The notes beneath the pieces were generated by a model that was not told the origin of the DNA, did no database searches, and saw only the letters and a program-made list of their open reading frames with translations. From contig CM031611.1 of assembly GCA_018398815.1 (NCBI GenBank), positions 45,767,394 to 45,831,393 on the forward strand: 64,000 nucleotides of DNA. The letters are read 5' to 3'. This document shows positions 21,731 through 33,061 of this stretch, piece after piece (the stretch's first letter is position 1; the number at the start of each line of letters is the position of its first letter). The position numbers were made by a program, and so were the translations under genes. Origin of the DNA: Conus ventricosus. Taxonomy: Eukaryota; Mollusca; Gastropoda; Neogastropoda; Conidae.

Positions 21731-21889
21731 TCTTGCTGCAGCTTGATGCTCTCAGGTAGGTCTTGCGCAACCTGGACGTCTTTCCATGTTTCACTGGGCT
21801 GAGTCGCCACACATGGGATGTTGGAGCTCAAGGGCGAAGTTTCCCTATTTTCTTCTACCAAAGGAACTGTGCCTAGAGGCACCTTGGGC

Positions 21890-22330
21890 CCTTGGGCGGG
21901 GTTTTCTCTGACATATGTTACAGGTTCGACAGTATCTCCTGACATCCTGAGTCATCCCAGGCCAATAGAAGGCTTGCTGAATCCGCTCTAGAGTGCGTCT
22001 TGTTCCCAGGTGCCCGCCATGGGGCGGTCATGCCCCAGACGCAACACTGTCTGCCAAAGTGCTTCTGGTACGACCAACGGGGTGATCGTAGTGGTGGCTG
22101 AAGAGAACTGCCGGTGTAGAAGTCCCTTTTGCTGGACAAACTTGACCTTTTCCATTAGGCCTCTCTCGAGTAGACTTTCCCACGAGTTGTCTTATCTTGT
22201 TCAGTGTGGGGTTTTTAGTTTGTAGTCCCTTGATCGCCGAAGGTTCTAAACTGACCTGGTCGCGTGAAGGCACGGGTTTTAACAAGGGCTTTAGGACCCT
22301 CTTTTCTCCTCTCTGCCTGCGCCCGAGTGG
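21890..22330 (-). pseudogene. integrase N-terminal zinc domain only, retrotransposon 2
   Basis: Minus-strand pieces: a stretch at 22,030-22,180 carries FVQQKGLLHRQF and LRLGHDRPMAG (first zinc-binding His), followed in shifted frames by FYWPGM-like sequence and by an RxCxxCNxC-type segment near 21,910-21,945. These are the HHCC finger of a Ty3/Gypsy integrase. Within about 200 bp of the last Cys the reading frame reaches the RT linker; no catalytic D,D-35-E core or GPF module is present. The element therefore cannot supply its own integrase. Confidence 0.78.
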
Positions 22331-22399
22331 GGGCGGCGACGAACACCTCCGGAGGTAACTCGGTGGATATGGAGAAGCTCCCACCATCCTCCCGGCAGA

Positions 22400-22720
22400 C
22401 TGTGTCCCTATGAGGAGGGAGTACGTGGTTGCTTCAAGGCCACTGCCCATACTTTCCCCTGAAGTAGGGCGTCGAGAGGTCTACAAGCACCGTTGATCGA
22501 GTGGCAGTGAACGACGACTCAATTCCCGCGACTTCGCAGGTATTTCCGCGAGGAGCATCCTTAGGTACTAACTTCTCGTCGACAAACACTGCCGTGGCCC
22601 CCGTGTCTCTGATGGCCTCAACAACGTTTCCCGCTACTACTGAGAGGAAGGTAGGGCAGGCTGGCGTAGTCACTTCCACCTCCCCATATGCCACTTTAAT
22701 TAACTTGTGTTGTAGGTTGT
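22400..22720 (-). CDS. aspartic protease, retrotransposon 2
   Basis: Within the open frame 22,434-22,772 the block VVEAIRDTGATAVFVDEKLV contains the DTGA active site of retroviral-type proteases, followed by VDLSTPYFRGK, the flap-distal region seen in this lineage before a frame change. It would process Gag-Pol. It follows the zinc knuckle by about 25 codons and precedes the integrase zinc domain. Confidence 0.82.
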
Positions 22721-22725
22721 TTTTT

Positions 22726-22779
22726 GCGGTCAGGGCAGACACGCGCCAGATGACCGATGCGACCACATACAAAACACCG
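22726..22779 (-). other. CCHC zinc knuckle of gag, retrotransposon 2
   Basis: Eighteen minus-strand codons read RCFVCGRIGHLARVCPDR, an exact C-x2-C-x4-H-x4-C nucleocapsid knuckle for RNA binding and packaging. Confidence 0.93.
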
Positions 22780-22789
22780 TCGGCTTCTG

Positions 22790-24132
22790 CGCCTGGTTTG
22801 TCCCTCTTCCCCTTGGGTTCTGGTGGTCTACACTTGCTTGAGACGAAGACTGTCCGGTGGCAGACGAAGACTGTCCAGTGGCAGACGAATCCTCACCTTG
22901 TGGTTTCCTGGTACTTACCGAGAATGGTAATAATATCGTCGTGCATCGGCATAGGCCTCAGCTGTCCTCAATGCCTCTGCGTAACTCTGTGGTTGGGCCT
23001 CACCCAACTTGCAGCGTAGGTCAGGCGAAACCGAATTCATGAGCTGCTCCAGTAAAATACATTGTCTCAACTCCAACCCTGATGTTTCCACCCAATAATC
23101 GAGGGATCGACGAAGCCGCTCGCCAAATTGGTAGAACGTCTCATCTGGTAGCTTCTTCATGGAGCGAAACTGCCTCCTGTAGCTCTCTGGGGTCATGTGG
23201 AGTCTAGTTTCTCAAAGCAGCTTTCAGCTCGTCATATGTAGCTCCTGGCGGAATATCTACGAAGGCCTCCTTAGCTTTACCCGTGAGATTGCTCACTAGA
23301 TATAGAGCCTTTCTTTCGTTGTTTAACTCATAAGCTTGAGCCACAGCTTCAAAATGTTCGATATAAGTGTCAATAGACTCCTTATCATTGTATCTGGGCA
23401 TTTGAATCATGGGGGGAACAAGTGGCGGTATAGTTTCCACCCTGACAGTGCCGGCTACAGATGCCGGAGCATGTGGGCCCCTGAGAGAGATTGTCATCCT
23501 CTAGTTGCGAGATGAATTCCGCTCGGATTTTTTCTCGCTCAACATTAAGACGAGTTTCGAAATCTAACTCTCTTCCTTTTGGGGTTTCTTCCTCCTCTCT
23601 TTTCTTGTCTTCTTGTTCTTGTCTTTTCATTTCTATCTCCATTTTCCATCTTCTTTCTTCCTTTGCTTCTTTCTCTTCTCTCTTTTAACCTTCTTTCCTC
23701 CCCTCTTTTCTTTCCTTCGCTTCCTCTCCTCATCTCCTTCTTCCTTCGCTTCCCTCTCCTCCATCTCCTTCTCCATCTCCTTTCTTCTTTCGCTTCTTTC
23801 TCTTCTCTTTCTATTCTTCTTTCTTCCTTTTCTCTTCTTTCCTTCGCCTCCCTCTCTTCTCTCTCAAACCTCATCATAAGTAATGGATCCAGTGAGCTGG
23901 TCCAGGGAGACGCGGGAACGGTGACGGTGGCCGTATTAGGTCCTCCTCGGAAAAGGATAGGTCGACCAACACTGGAGAAGGAGGTGGGAAGTGGTCGTCT
24001 CCTCGGAGACGGTGAACCAAAAGGTGTAGTTATACTGACTGACGGAGACGTGACAGGTGGTTGTCCTTCTCCAGTAGAGAACGCCACGTGAGTATCAATG
24101 TCAGTCCCTGTACGGGAGGTGTAGTGAGACAC
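22790..24132 (-). CDS. gag, retrotransposon 2
   Basis: Starts at an ATG at 24,132. The first about 70 residues are Ser/Pro-rich, then an extreme Glu/Arg/Lys stretch (roughly 23,600-23,890) predicts a long coiled coil; the DNA there is almost pure pyrimidine on the plus strand. After frame changes, the capsid-like part reads IDTYIEHFEAVAQAY (about 23,340-23,385) and LYLVSNLTGKAKEAF. A second segment at 22,915-23,196 reads ESYRRQFRSMKK and LLEQLMNSVSPDLR. The order is SCAN-like capsid then CCHC knuckle. Two or three frameshifts break an otherwise conserved frame. Gag forms the particle that packages element RNA. Confidence 0.85.
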
Positions 24133-26238
24133 AGGTGTAGCTAGTCCAGGACAATCCCTGTGCCTTTACTTGAGAGCGGGTGAACCGCCGATCCTCTCCA
24201 GTTGCCATTTTTCCACAAAGTGATTACGCACAATAGTTTTCACGTAAAACACGCGGGGCAAAACGCTTCCAGGAATATGGCTACAATATGAAATGTCACT
24301 TTGTTCCAAACACTTGAAACCAAATAAAGTTATGCACAGACCCGACTCACAAAGTGGAAGCAAGTCTTGGTTGAAATATAATTCAAAATGACAAAATGGA
24401 GATTATGACAAAGTGGTCTTCAACCCACAAATCTTTCCACTATGTCTCACACCAGTCAATGGAAGACTACCTGCCTTCAAATCAATAACGCCAATCCAAC
24501 AAGGTAAGGGAAGATAATTTCCTATACCCCTCTGAGACTGACGCAGAATCAAAACACTGTGAAAAGCACCTGTCCCCGGACAGACACACAAATTTTATAG
24601 AAAATCTCACCAAGTAAAGGGAACGACCCCTTTACGAATACAGAAACAGTATCCTAACACCGCACCAATGAAAACGTGTCTGCGTCACCAAAAGGACAAG
24701 AGACTACCCTATCTCCGGTCACTAATACACCTATTTGATCAACAATAAAAGGGAAACAACTCTTCCAAAACCCTCTTGACAAAGAAACTCCTCTGAACGA
24801 AGCCCTCAACTGTCGCACAACGAGTCGACAAACCAGAAGGAACTAAGCAGAAACTTAGAATAGAGCCTACAGACTCCTAAATGAAGGAAATACCGCCCTA
24901 AACCTCTCTTTTCCAATAACAATCACTTGTGAATAAGCCGACTAGACAGGTGATTAGGCCTTCTTGATCTACGTTAGGAACAATACACTAACCAAACAAA
25001 TCCTCAAATCACAAGTCGCAACTGACTGAGCAAACAAACTTTATTGATTTTTCTCGGCTACGCCAACGCAAATGTAACGGCCGCAAAATCAATAATAAAT
25101 ACAAAACACGGACAGTACCCCGAAAAAACGCAACGACGGGAAGAATTTGATAAATGAAAGTAACGCCGGATGGATTGATTAAATCGCGATGGAATAAACT
25201 ACGAGATACGACGCAAACTGAACAGTATCGCAAAATCGAAAAGATTGCTCGACATACCCCGCGCTGATATGTGCACACTGCACCAACACGCCTAGCCTGT
25301 AGATTTCAAGCTGACCCAGCCACGGCTCGCAGTTTTTTTTTTGGTCTTTTTTTTTTTTACTGGCAAGCCACGCGAGCACGGCTGAACTGTAACACCGCGG
25401 TGAGAGTGGTAAGGGAGGTGGGGGACACTGTAAGATGGAAGGTAGCGTAACGGATAAACACAGACCAGCTAAGCCAACCTCTCAATCCACACACACTAAC
25501 ACTTTATTTCTTTTTTTTTCCGCAACCCACACACCACCATCAAAGAGTGTAAAATTTAAACTGACAAGAAAAATATAAAAATAGCTAGTGAGTGCGAATA
25601 GATAGGAGATAAAAGCCTATCAAAAAGGAGCTAGTCTCCTTACTACTAAACAAATACAGAAACCTGACCCTAGTGTAAGCAAAAATAATCACCAGAAAAA
25701 TAAATACTTAAGTGTTTTAACAGGACAGAGGGGTGTTACCAGCTAGTTTTCCGCACGCAATTTAAACCAATAAACCACCAGGATTCTACCTACTTTTACC
25801 TGCGCTACTCTCAGTCGTAGTCTGGGGTACAGGCAAATCAGGCAAGCAAAATACGGTCTACCCTATGTCAGCACAAACACTGACGCTGTAGAACCTGCAC
25901 AATGGAACAAAAATACACTCCCCACCCTTTACCCTCCCATTACCTATTGAAAGATAACAGTAAAGTTAAGGAGTTTAAGTTTACGCACACCGGCAATACT
26001 TTTAGAAAATAAAACGAACAAGACGCGGAGGCGGCTAGAGCGCCAGCGGCCAAGGACGGGAACTGGGCTTTCCGGTCACGGCAACCCCACAAATGCTCCA
26101 CTCCGCGTGGAGTCCCCTTCACGGTGGGACTCGGGCCCAGCCAACCCACCCGCTTAATACAACACAGCCATGAGGGCTGGAGCAGTAGTCGAGAGTGCTG
26201 TGAAAATCCCGACCAACCCTCAATTCCAGACCCTTTAA
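24133..26238. other. long leader of retrotransposon 2
   Basis: 2.1 kb between primer site and gag with no recognised domain and no long frame. T-rich runs at 25,329-25,360. Confidence 0.65.
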
Positions 26239-26256
26239 ATCCCGGACGAGCCCCCA
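26239..26256 (-). other. primer binding site, tRNA-Pro type
   Basis: Plus strand ATCCCGGACGAGCCCCCA, that is TGGGGGCTCGTCCGGGAT on the minus strand, two bases from the 5' LTR. This is the complement of the 3' end of tRNA-Pro over 18 nt, the classical primer of gammaretroviruses. Confidence 0.93.
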
Positions 26257-26258
26257 AG

Positions 26259-27606
26259 TGTCGCGGTCAAGGTCCGTGAATAAAGGATGTGAGGGTGGAA
26301 GAGGAGAGAGGGACAGGCTGGGCACAACACTCACCCACCACACACTCAAACCACTCGTGGAAAACAAAATAAACCAAATAAGCAATTTATTAAATTAATG
26401 AAAATATCTCATTAACACCTAGCGGAGGAGGGACGACTATCAAGAAAGAGGAGGATAGAGAGATAATTGGAAAAGAAGGGAAAATAGAAGATGACAGCCA
26501 CCTAAAAGAAGATATCTACTTAATGGACAAAATAACCCAACAAAAGACCCCGCACCCTGGCCCAGGGAACAAATAAATTTTAAACCCTAAACATAATATA
26601 TCCCAAAATAAAGAAGGAAGAAAGGACAGGGGAGAAACGATTAAACGAAGGACGAAACGGGGTCTACCCAGCCACACAAAGCATATTCACCAACATTCGC
26701 ATACTTATACAGTTCATGAACACTTAGTATATTCACACATAATACCTCACAAACATCACAGCCATACAGAATGTCTCCCACACGCCAGGCATCGCCAAAC
26801 ACCGCCCATACACGGCTAGAAACAAAAATTAACTTAAAGTCCTTTCCATGTCCGAGCAGGGAGACACTGGTGCACACCAAAGCAGCTGATATGCTCAGGG
26901 AAAGGGGATTCTGGCCTCGCTCTTGGCACACATCAGCATCCGGCTCCTCTTCATACTGCTCTCGGAATGGGCATCCAGAAAAGGCGTCTGGATCGGCACC
27001 ACGTCAACCAACGAAAAACAAAAAAGCCCAGAACGGCGGGTGGAAAGGAGGGAAAAAAGTGGCCCCCGACAGGCTGATCCTCAGCGAAGAGACTGTCCGG
27101 GACCTCGGAGCCAACAGCACCAGCAGCCTTCACCATGGGATGGCCGACGGCTGGTTACCCCCAGCGAAGAGGGTCAAGATAAATACTTGGTGGGCAGGAA
27201 TAGGGATTCCTCTCTCTACCTAAGACTACCACCGTCAGGCAGACAAGTGGCCTTCGTCACAGGTTATAAAATGCCTCGCCAAAGAGAACGTGGTCTCTCC
27301 ACTCGTGGCTCCAATCCGAGTAAAGTAAGAATTTTTCCCAAACGCCAGCTGCCGATCAAAGGGGAATAACTTCCAACGACTCGGTGAGCTCTCCACGGGT
27401 TTCACAACTATCAGGGTATCTCACAGAAAACGATGTCCATGCGGTGCAGAAGGATGCATGCAAACCGCACGGACGGGCAGACCTTTCTCCCTGAAACGTT
27501 GACAACGCACAGCTGCCCATCCCTCTTTTACACACAAAAAAATAAGGTGGGAACAAACTGACAAACTTACATTAAAAGCGGGATGGACGGCTGTCCGTCC
27601 GTGACA
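26259..27606 (-). repeat. 5' LTR of retrotransposon 2
   Basis: 1,348 bp; differs from the 3' LTR by scattered single-base indels and substitutions (for example CACTCACCC against CACTCACCG). Starts and ends TGTCGCGG and CCGTGACA. Confidence 0.95.
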
Positions 27607-27611
27607 CCCTT
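27607..27611. repeat. right TSD of retrotransposon 2
   Basis: CCCTT directly after the LTR, identical to 18,880-18,884. Confidence 0.9.
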
Positions 27612-28465
27612 TTCCCCCACTACGTATTTGATCAGTATTTAAAAGCCCGATAGGTAAGAGGGATATAGATATAAGAATAGATAGGCTAAAACGAGGGGGG
27701 AGAGAAAGAGTTGGTGTTACAGATTGATAAAATGATTCAGGAAAGACGGTTAACATTTGTCTATAATTGTTAGCCAAATTTAATGCGTTCGGCCTTGAAA
27801 CGATTTATGTGAAGGAAAGCGGTACTGCGTTCTAACTTGACGCCATGAAATCCGAAGGTTCAGAAAACTTTTACCATGTGTATTGTATAAAGCGACTTGC
27901 ATATGGTGCGTATACTGTACAGCAATGCAGCCTCCCCCTCCCCCGCTCGCGTGGCCGATTTGTTGACGTATTTCCCTGGAATCTTGAGGACTGTAGGACT
28001 TGCGAACATTTTAGAGACTCCCAAAATTTTTAGAGTTTGTGGGGCACATAGGACAAAGTACGTTGTTTGAGAGAATTCTTGATACGTTTTTATGTGCAAA
28101 GATACTTTCTTAAAATGCTGTGAAGGTAATTAAAGAAATGTTGGCTTTCCTTGCCCAAACAGGCCTGAAGTTACACTATTTTCTCTGTTTGCATATGATA
28201 TCTTTTTTTTTCCAAAATACAATGTTTCACTCCATGGGCAGCTGTGTGCATTTGTATTCATGTTTTAATTCGTCGGTGTATTTTACGGTTTTCATTCAAG
28301 TGGTGAAGGTATGTGCATAAACTAAACGGATGAAGGGGGGTTGTCGAATGTCGTAGACACCAGAGACCATCATGCCTGATTTTGATGGCAAAAGACTTAT
28401 GTCGGAATTCAAATCGTAGAGTGCGCCACAGAAAAAAAGCATTAATAACTGCACTTGTTGAAAGC
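27612..28465. other. unrecognised spacer before the Polinton-like element
   Basis: No domain, RNA gene or repeat family recognised. Short frames only. Ends in AAAGC, which recurs at the far end of the next element. Confidence 0.6.
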
Positions 28466-28572
28466 AGAGAACAGGGAAACCTTCATTCTGGGCCACCTTC
28501 GCCCTCAACCAGTTTCGGGCGAAGGTGGCCCAGAATAAAGGTTTCCCTGTTCTCTGACAAGTAAGACTTCAA
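28466..28572. repeat. left terminal inverted repeat, internally palindromic
   Basis: Arms 28,466-28,504 and 28,517-28,555 are reverse complements over 39 bp with one mismatch, around a 12-nt loop TCAACCAGTTTC. The inner flank GACAAGTAAGACTTCAA is also shared with the right terminus. Each end can therefore fold into a perfect hairpin on its own. Confidence 0.93.
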
Positions 28573-28749
28573 TAACCAAAAAAAAAACGATTATCACAAA
28601 AAACAATGGTGGGGTTATCTGTTTTTAATCAAATTTACTAAATTTTGACTTTAATTTTTTTTTTAATCGGTTTTTTCGGTCATTTTCAATAATTCATTTT
28701 CGCGCAAACATTCATAATGGTCTCGTCTTTCATATGAAATAGAACTACA

Positions 28750-29150
28750 GTCTTTAATGTTCTCTAAGTTTTTTAAAAACCGAGTTATTTTTTTTGACAA
28801 AAAAAACCCACACACTTATTCCAGATGTCTTCCGCTAAAGCTATTTTCGACAAATGTTTCTCTTTTTAACTATTCCTTTCTCTGAACAGTCTTTAAATAA
28901 TAAATAGTTTCTGCGTTCTTAAAACATCTTAAAACGTTCTAAACACTCATCAGTTTATTGCTGGGGTCAACTAAATTAGTATCATCGCCCCATATAAACC
29001 TTCTATCATGTTGCTTTGTTCCATTTAATGTTGGACAAAAAACCAAAATATGATTAAAATTAAACAAAAAACGTTTTAACAGGTCGGGTAAATTTTGTTT
29101 TTCCCACAACCAGTCTGCCCACAAATAAATGAGCAATGGGGGGTTTTTGC
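28750..29150 (-). pseudogene. packaging-type P-loop ATPase remnant (FtsK/HerA, A32-like)
   Basis: Minus-strand codons at 29,100-29,120 read GQTGCGK, a Walker A loop of the form seen in Polinton/adintovirus and A32-like genome-packaging ATPases; one extra A follows where Lys-Thr is expected. About 20 codons later comes a hydrophobic strand ending FCPT (about 29,028-29,046), the usual following block. The protein would pump the element DNA into capsids. The reading frame is open for 65 codons (28,939-29,136) in a neighbouring frame and the rest is disrupted; Walker B was not identified with confidence. Confidence 0.65.
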
Positions 29151-32100
29151 ATAAAGTTTAACTGCCCCCAAAGTTTTATAACAAGTTTAATCTAACCCAT
29201 TTTATTATTTTTATCATACTCTCCGTCAAACTTGTTCAGTATAATAAAAACCCTACGGGCCTAAGTGAAAGTTTAACCAAATTCAGTTCGTAAGATTGTT
29301 TTTTTAAGTCAAAGTGTTTTTTGTTGCTTGTTGTTATGATCTTAATACCCTCACCATTGGGGGAACCGACAACAACGTTAAGGCGTTTAACTTTCAAAGT
29401 TTTGCCAGAAATTTTTTAATTTCCCTTTTTTAAAAGGATCACTAACGCCTACAACCCCATCCCTCCCCCACATCTTTAAGACAGAAATTTCAAATATCAT
29501 TTGAACGTTCTCCAAATTTTCTGTTGGAAAGAACTGTAATTTTGTAGAAGTTTTTTTTTACAATGTTTTTTTTTCTGTGGAGGATGTACTTTTTTTTCCC
29601 CATAGGGTTATTTCAATTTTTTTCCGACTATTTCGCCCGGCCTAAGACTTACAGTAAAGGGCCAGAGTTGAATGCTTTTCTGAAATTTTTTTGACGGCAA
29701 ATATGTAAATGGGCTTATAAATTCAAATTTTTTTTTCCCATTCTAAATTGGGTTTTAAAGTCCCTTTTGAGGTCAGGTTTTCGAACTCTTTTATATTCTA
29801 GGGCCAAATTATTTCTTAGATCCCCAAAGCTTTTTTCTGTTTAGGAAACTTTTTACTGTCGCTACCTTTTTGCGTTATAATCACCTCTTTAGTGTACTCC
29901 CCCATACAAAGTGCAATTTTCACCTTTCTGTTCAAAGCTGCAAAGGTTTGGCAGGTTTTTTAATTTAAGGTTTACACCTCACAGGCGCTAATGAAAACCC
30001 CCTGGGTTTTTGGGCCCCCCACCGCATTATTTTTTGTAGCGTATTATTTTTTTTCCAAAAAAATGTCAGGTTTAAATTTTTTCCATTTTCCCCTTTTGTC
30101 TTTGTTTTTTTTTAAAAGATCCAACCCTCCCACAAATAATTTTTAAATTTAAAAATTAGGGAATTTATAATTTTCCATAATCGCAATATGAGTTTTCCCC
30201 TGACGGAAGAGCTCTTAAAACGTTGGGGCCTTCCATCATATAAGTTTTCATCAGTCCAGCCACCCCAAATGAACATAGAGTTGAATGTAATGCAAGATCG
30301 AGCGGATTTTCCCCCTAAAAGTAGTTTCATCTGGCGAACACAAAACTATGAGGGGGTAATTGTAGTTGTAAGCCTAGCATTTAGCTACCTTTATCAAAAT
30401 CGATTTTGTTTTTTCGGGTTTTTGAATGTTAATTTTGTTTTAGATTTGCATTGTTAAGTTTAAGAGAATGTCTAAGTTATCTTGTTTCTTTAGTGAGAAA
30501 AACCCGTAAAACCATCAGTTTTGTTAACTGTTTAACGTCTTTTGTTCTCCTTTCATTTTTGTAATCTTTTTATTCCTTGGCTTCGTTAATTAAACCTACG
30601 ACTTTGAAAATATTTTCAGGGGAGCGCGCCCTTTTTTGGCCCCGAAATTGTTACAATAGATGTTCTAAAAACGAAGGACGGTTTTTGAGTTGTTTTTGTT
30701 CAAACATTTTTAAAAAAATTAAAAAATGAGTGCTTTCAAATTTTTCTGATGCAAAAATTCTGTGGGGCCGCATACAATCCAAAAAATATAGCAACGATAC
30801 TTTCACTTTGTGTGCCCCAACTGCCTTTTTTCATAAAAAGGTGGAAAACCATTGAAGAGTATTTTCCCCCCCTATTAAAAAAAGAGCACCCAAAAGCGTG
30901 GTTTGTTCCGTTGCATTTTATCAGAACCATTTAAAACCTTTGCTGGTTTGTGCACAACTGGGGGGGAGTGTGATGCAAATCTTTAAAATCCCTGACCCTT
31001 TGGGGTGAGGTCAGTGTACAGTTTTCATTTTTATTACCCCTTTTCGACGTTTTTTTACTGAACTGAAAGCGCCTTACCAAAATGAAAATCTTTTAAACCC
31101 CATTTCAGCAACAAATAGACATGAAGGGCTTTTAAAAAGGATCTGAAAACGAATTCAATATTAACTCAAACAGACTTTAGAAAAAAAGTTGGATCTGATA
31201 GGCATAGGCCCCCCTTATTTTCGGGGGCACGCACAAAAGTATAAATAGTCTTGAAATCCTTTCAAAAATTGTTCAGCCCTGGTCCATAGAGCAGACAAAA
31301 AACGCAGGGAAACCATTTATCTTAGCATTTTAAAGGGCCTAACAGGCGGGAAATAGAACAAATAAACGATCTATTCGTACTTTTTTGGGGTTTTTGGCTG
31401 GTTCGAAGCACAGGCAAGACGAGCATAACTGATTTTTTCTTACTGGCTTTGAGCACAAAAAACAATACTTAGCAAATTAAGGACGCCATTAATTCTCAGT
31501 TATTTCCTTCAAGTTTTCAAAGGTACCAACATTTTTTACAATACGCAAGACGAAAGTGACTTTGCTGTTGGCATGGTTTATACATGCTGCCTTCTGACCT
31601 CAACTCCGATAGGTACAAAATAAACTATAATAATGAAATTTTATAGCAGGCAATGAACAAAGGGGGGAAAAAAAACGACATAAATTCTGACCCAGTAATA
31701 TTAAAAACAAAAAAAAGAACGCCCAAGATTAAGTCATCTAACCCGAAGCCCAACCCCCCAAAGTCATTGAAGACTCAGCAAAGCTTGCGGCTTGTTGCGA
31801 TGCCCAGAATATGAAAAACCTTGTTCTTGGATTAAGGGCCCTTGGATTCTCGGTCTTTATTTTACTAAAATTAACCAACTATTAAGAGAACAAATTGCCC
31901 AAAAGTGCTCGGCCAAAAGCCAAACTACTTTGTTGAGTAAAAAAACCAGCTAACAAACCCCTAATATACCCGGTAAAGCGTTCACCTTTATGGCTAATTT
32001 TTTTAAATAAATTCGAAAGTGATCAAGCTTTTTTTTTACCCTTTTTATAGGTGGAGGCGAGGGGTGGGGGAGGCCTGGACTTTGCCTCCACCGCCGCCTG

Positions 32101-32900
32101 AAAAGCCACACCAGTGTACTTATTGAAAACCTAAGGCGTTTAACGTTACTAATGGACTCCTTGCTCCTAAAACAGTGTTTGGATCGTTCTGCTAGCGTTG
32201 TGTTTTCATATAAAAATTTTTTCGGATATTTCTCTTTTTCTATTTCACTTGAGTTCGTAATTGGTCCGGTTGAGTTAGCATTTCTAGTTTGCTGATCTTC
32301 TTGTTAAAGATCTTTAGTTTTTGGGGTTATTCTTTTTTTAAAATTCATCCCTAGTTGGCGTCACACCCTAAAACGAGTTTTTCTTTTTCTCTTTTTTTTC
32401 CCCATCTGTTACCTAGTTTTGCAAAATTTTGTTTGTTAATTCCCTCTGATGGTTTTAAAAAGCATGATCAAGGGCCCTATTTCGCATGGGTACGGTGGCT
32501 TTGAAAAGTCTTTAACCTGTTTTTTAAAAAACGGGTTTGCTTTTTTACTTTTATAATTCACCTGCTGTTTGTTTTAAAATTTTTTTTAAGTTCCATTTTT
32601 TTGCTTTGGGTTTATCTGTTGGGGGGTTCTTGCGTGTGTTTTGAAGTTTGCAACCCCTCCCCCCCTTTAAATTTTTGGCCCAGGCCAAGGGATTTTTGAT
32701 CTTTCACACTATTTATTTCTAATTGAACCCAGGGAAAAAACTTTGATGGGTTTTTTTTTTAGTTTAAGCTGAAAAAGTTGCCCTTGGGCCCGCTCCTCAA
32801 AAAACAAAGGGTCATTTTTCTTCAAAATCATTAGGGTCTAAATTCGGGGGTTCTTGGCCTAAATTTTGGTTAATGTCTGCCCTTACTTTCTGTTAATTTA
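29151..32900. other. undeciphered part of the Polinton-like element
   Basis: AT-rich sequence full of A, T and C runs with only short frames (up to 89 codons at 30,188-30,457). In a complete Polinton this interval would hold capsid and protease genes, but I cannot recognise one here. Confidence 0.5.
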
Positions 32901-33061
32901 TCCGACTTTTTGGTAATGTATCCCGATTTCTGCAATTCATTGCAATGGACCCCCGAGCGAGCCGCTCCCAAGGGGAATCCCAAATTCGTCTCCAGATCAA
33001 AAACAATAATCTTCTTTTTCAATGCCTGCCATGTTTTTTTTAAATAATTAATTTTTTTTTT

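Larger units (their letters stand above)
18885..27606 (-). mobile_element. Ty3/Gypsy-type LTR retrotransposon 2 (young, integrase core missing)
   Basis: An 8.72 kb element bounded by nearly identical 1.35 kb LTRs (TGTCGCGG...CCGTGACA) and a perfect 5-bp TSD CCCTT. The 18-nt tRNA-Pro primer site lies 2 nt inside the 5' LTR, and a G-rich polypurine tract abuts the 3' LTR. Minus-strand order: leader, coiled-coil gag with CCHC knuckle, protease, integrase zinc domain only, RT, RNase H. About 1 kb expected for the integrase catalytic core and C-terminus is absent between the zinc domain and RT. A few frameshifts interrupt pol. LTR similarity implies recent insertion, so mobilisation in trans is likely. 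Confidence 0.95.

Noticed and set aside
23579..24091. Plus-strand 170-codon hydrophobic open frame that looks like membrane segments
   Set aside because: It is the reverse strand of the Glu/Arg/Lys-rich coiled-coil part of gag in retrotransposon 2.
28466..28555. Intrinsic terminator or tRNA-like structure at the palindrome
   Set aside because: A repeated terminal position, 39-bp arms and an animal genome context fit a transposon end, not a bacterial terminator.
28466..28572. Parvovirus-type terminal hairpin or an integrated parvovirus
   Set aside because: The hairpin is present at both ends of a 15 kb segment with polymerase B and packaging ATPase remnants, and no parvoviral replication or capsid gene was seen.
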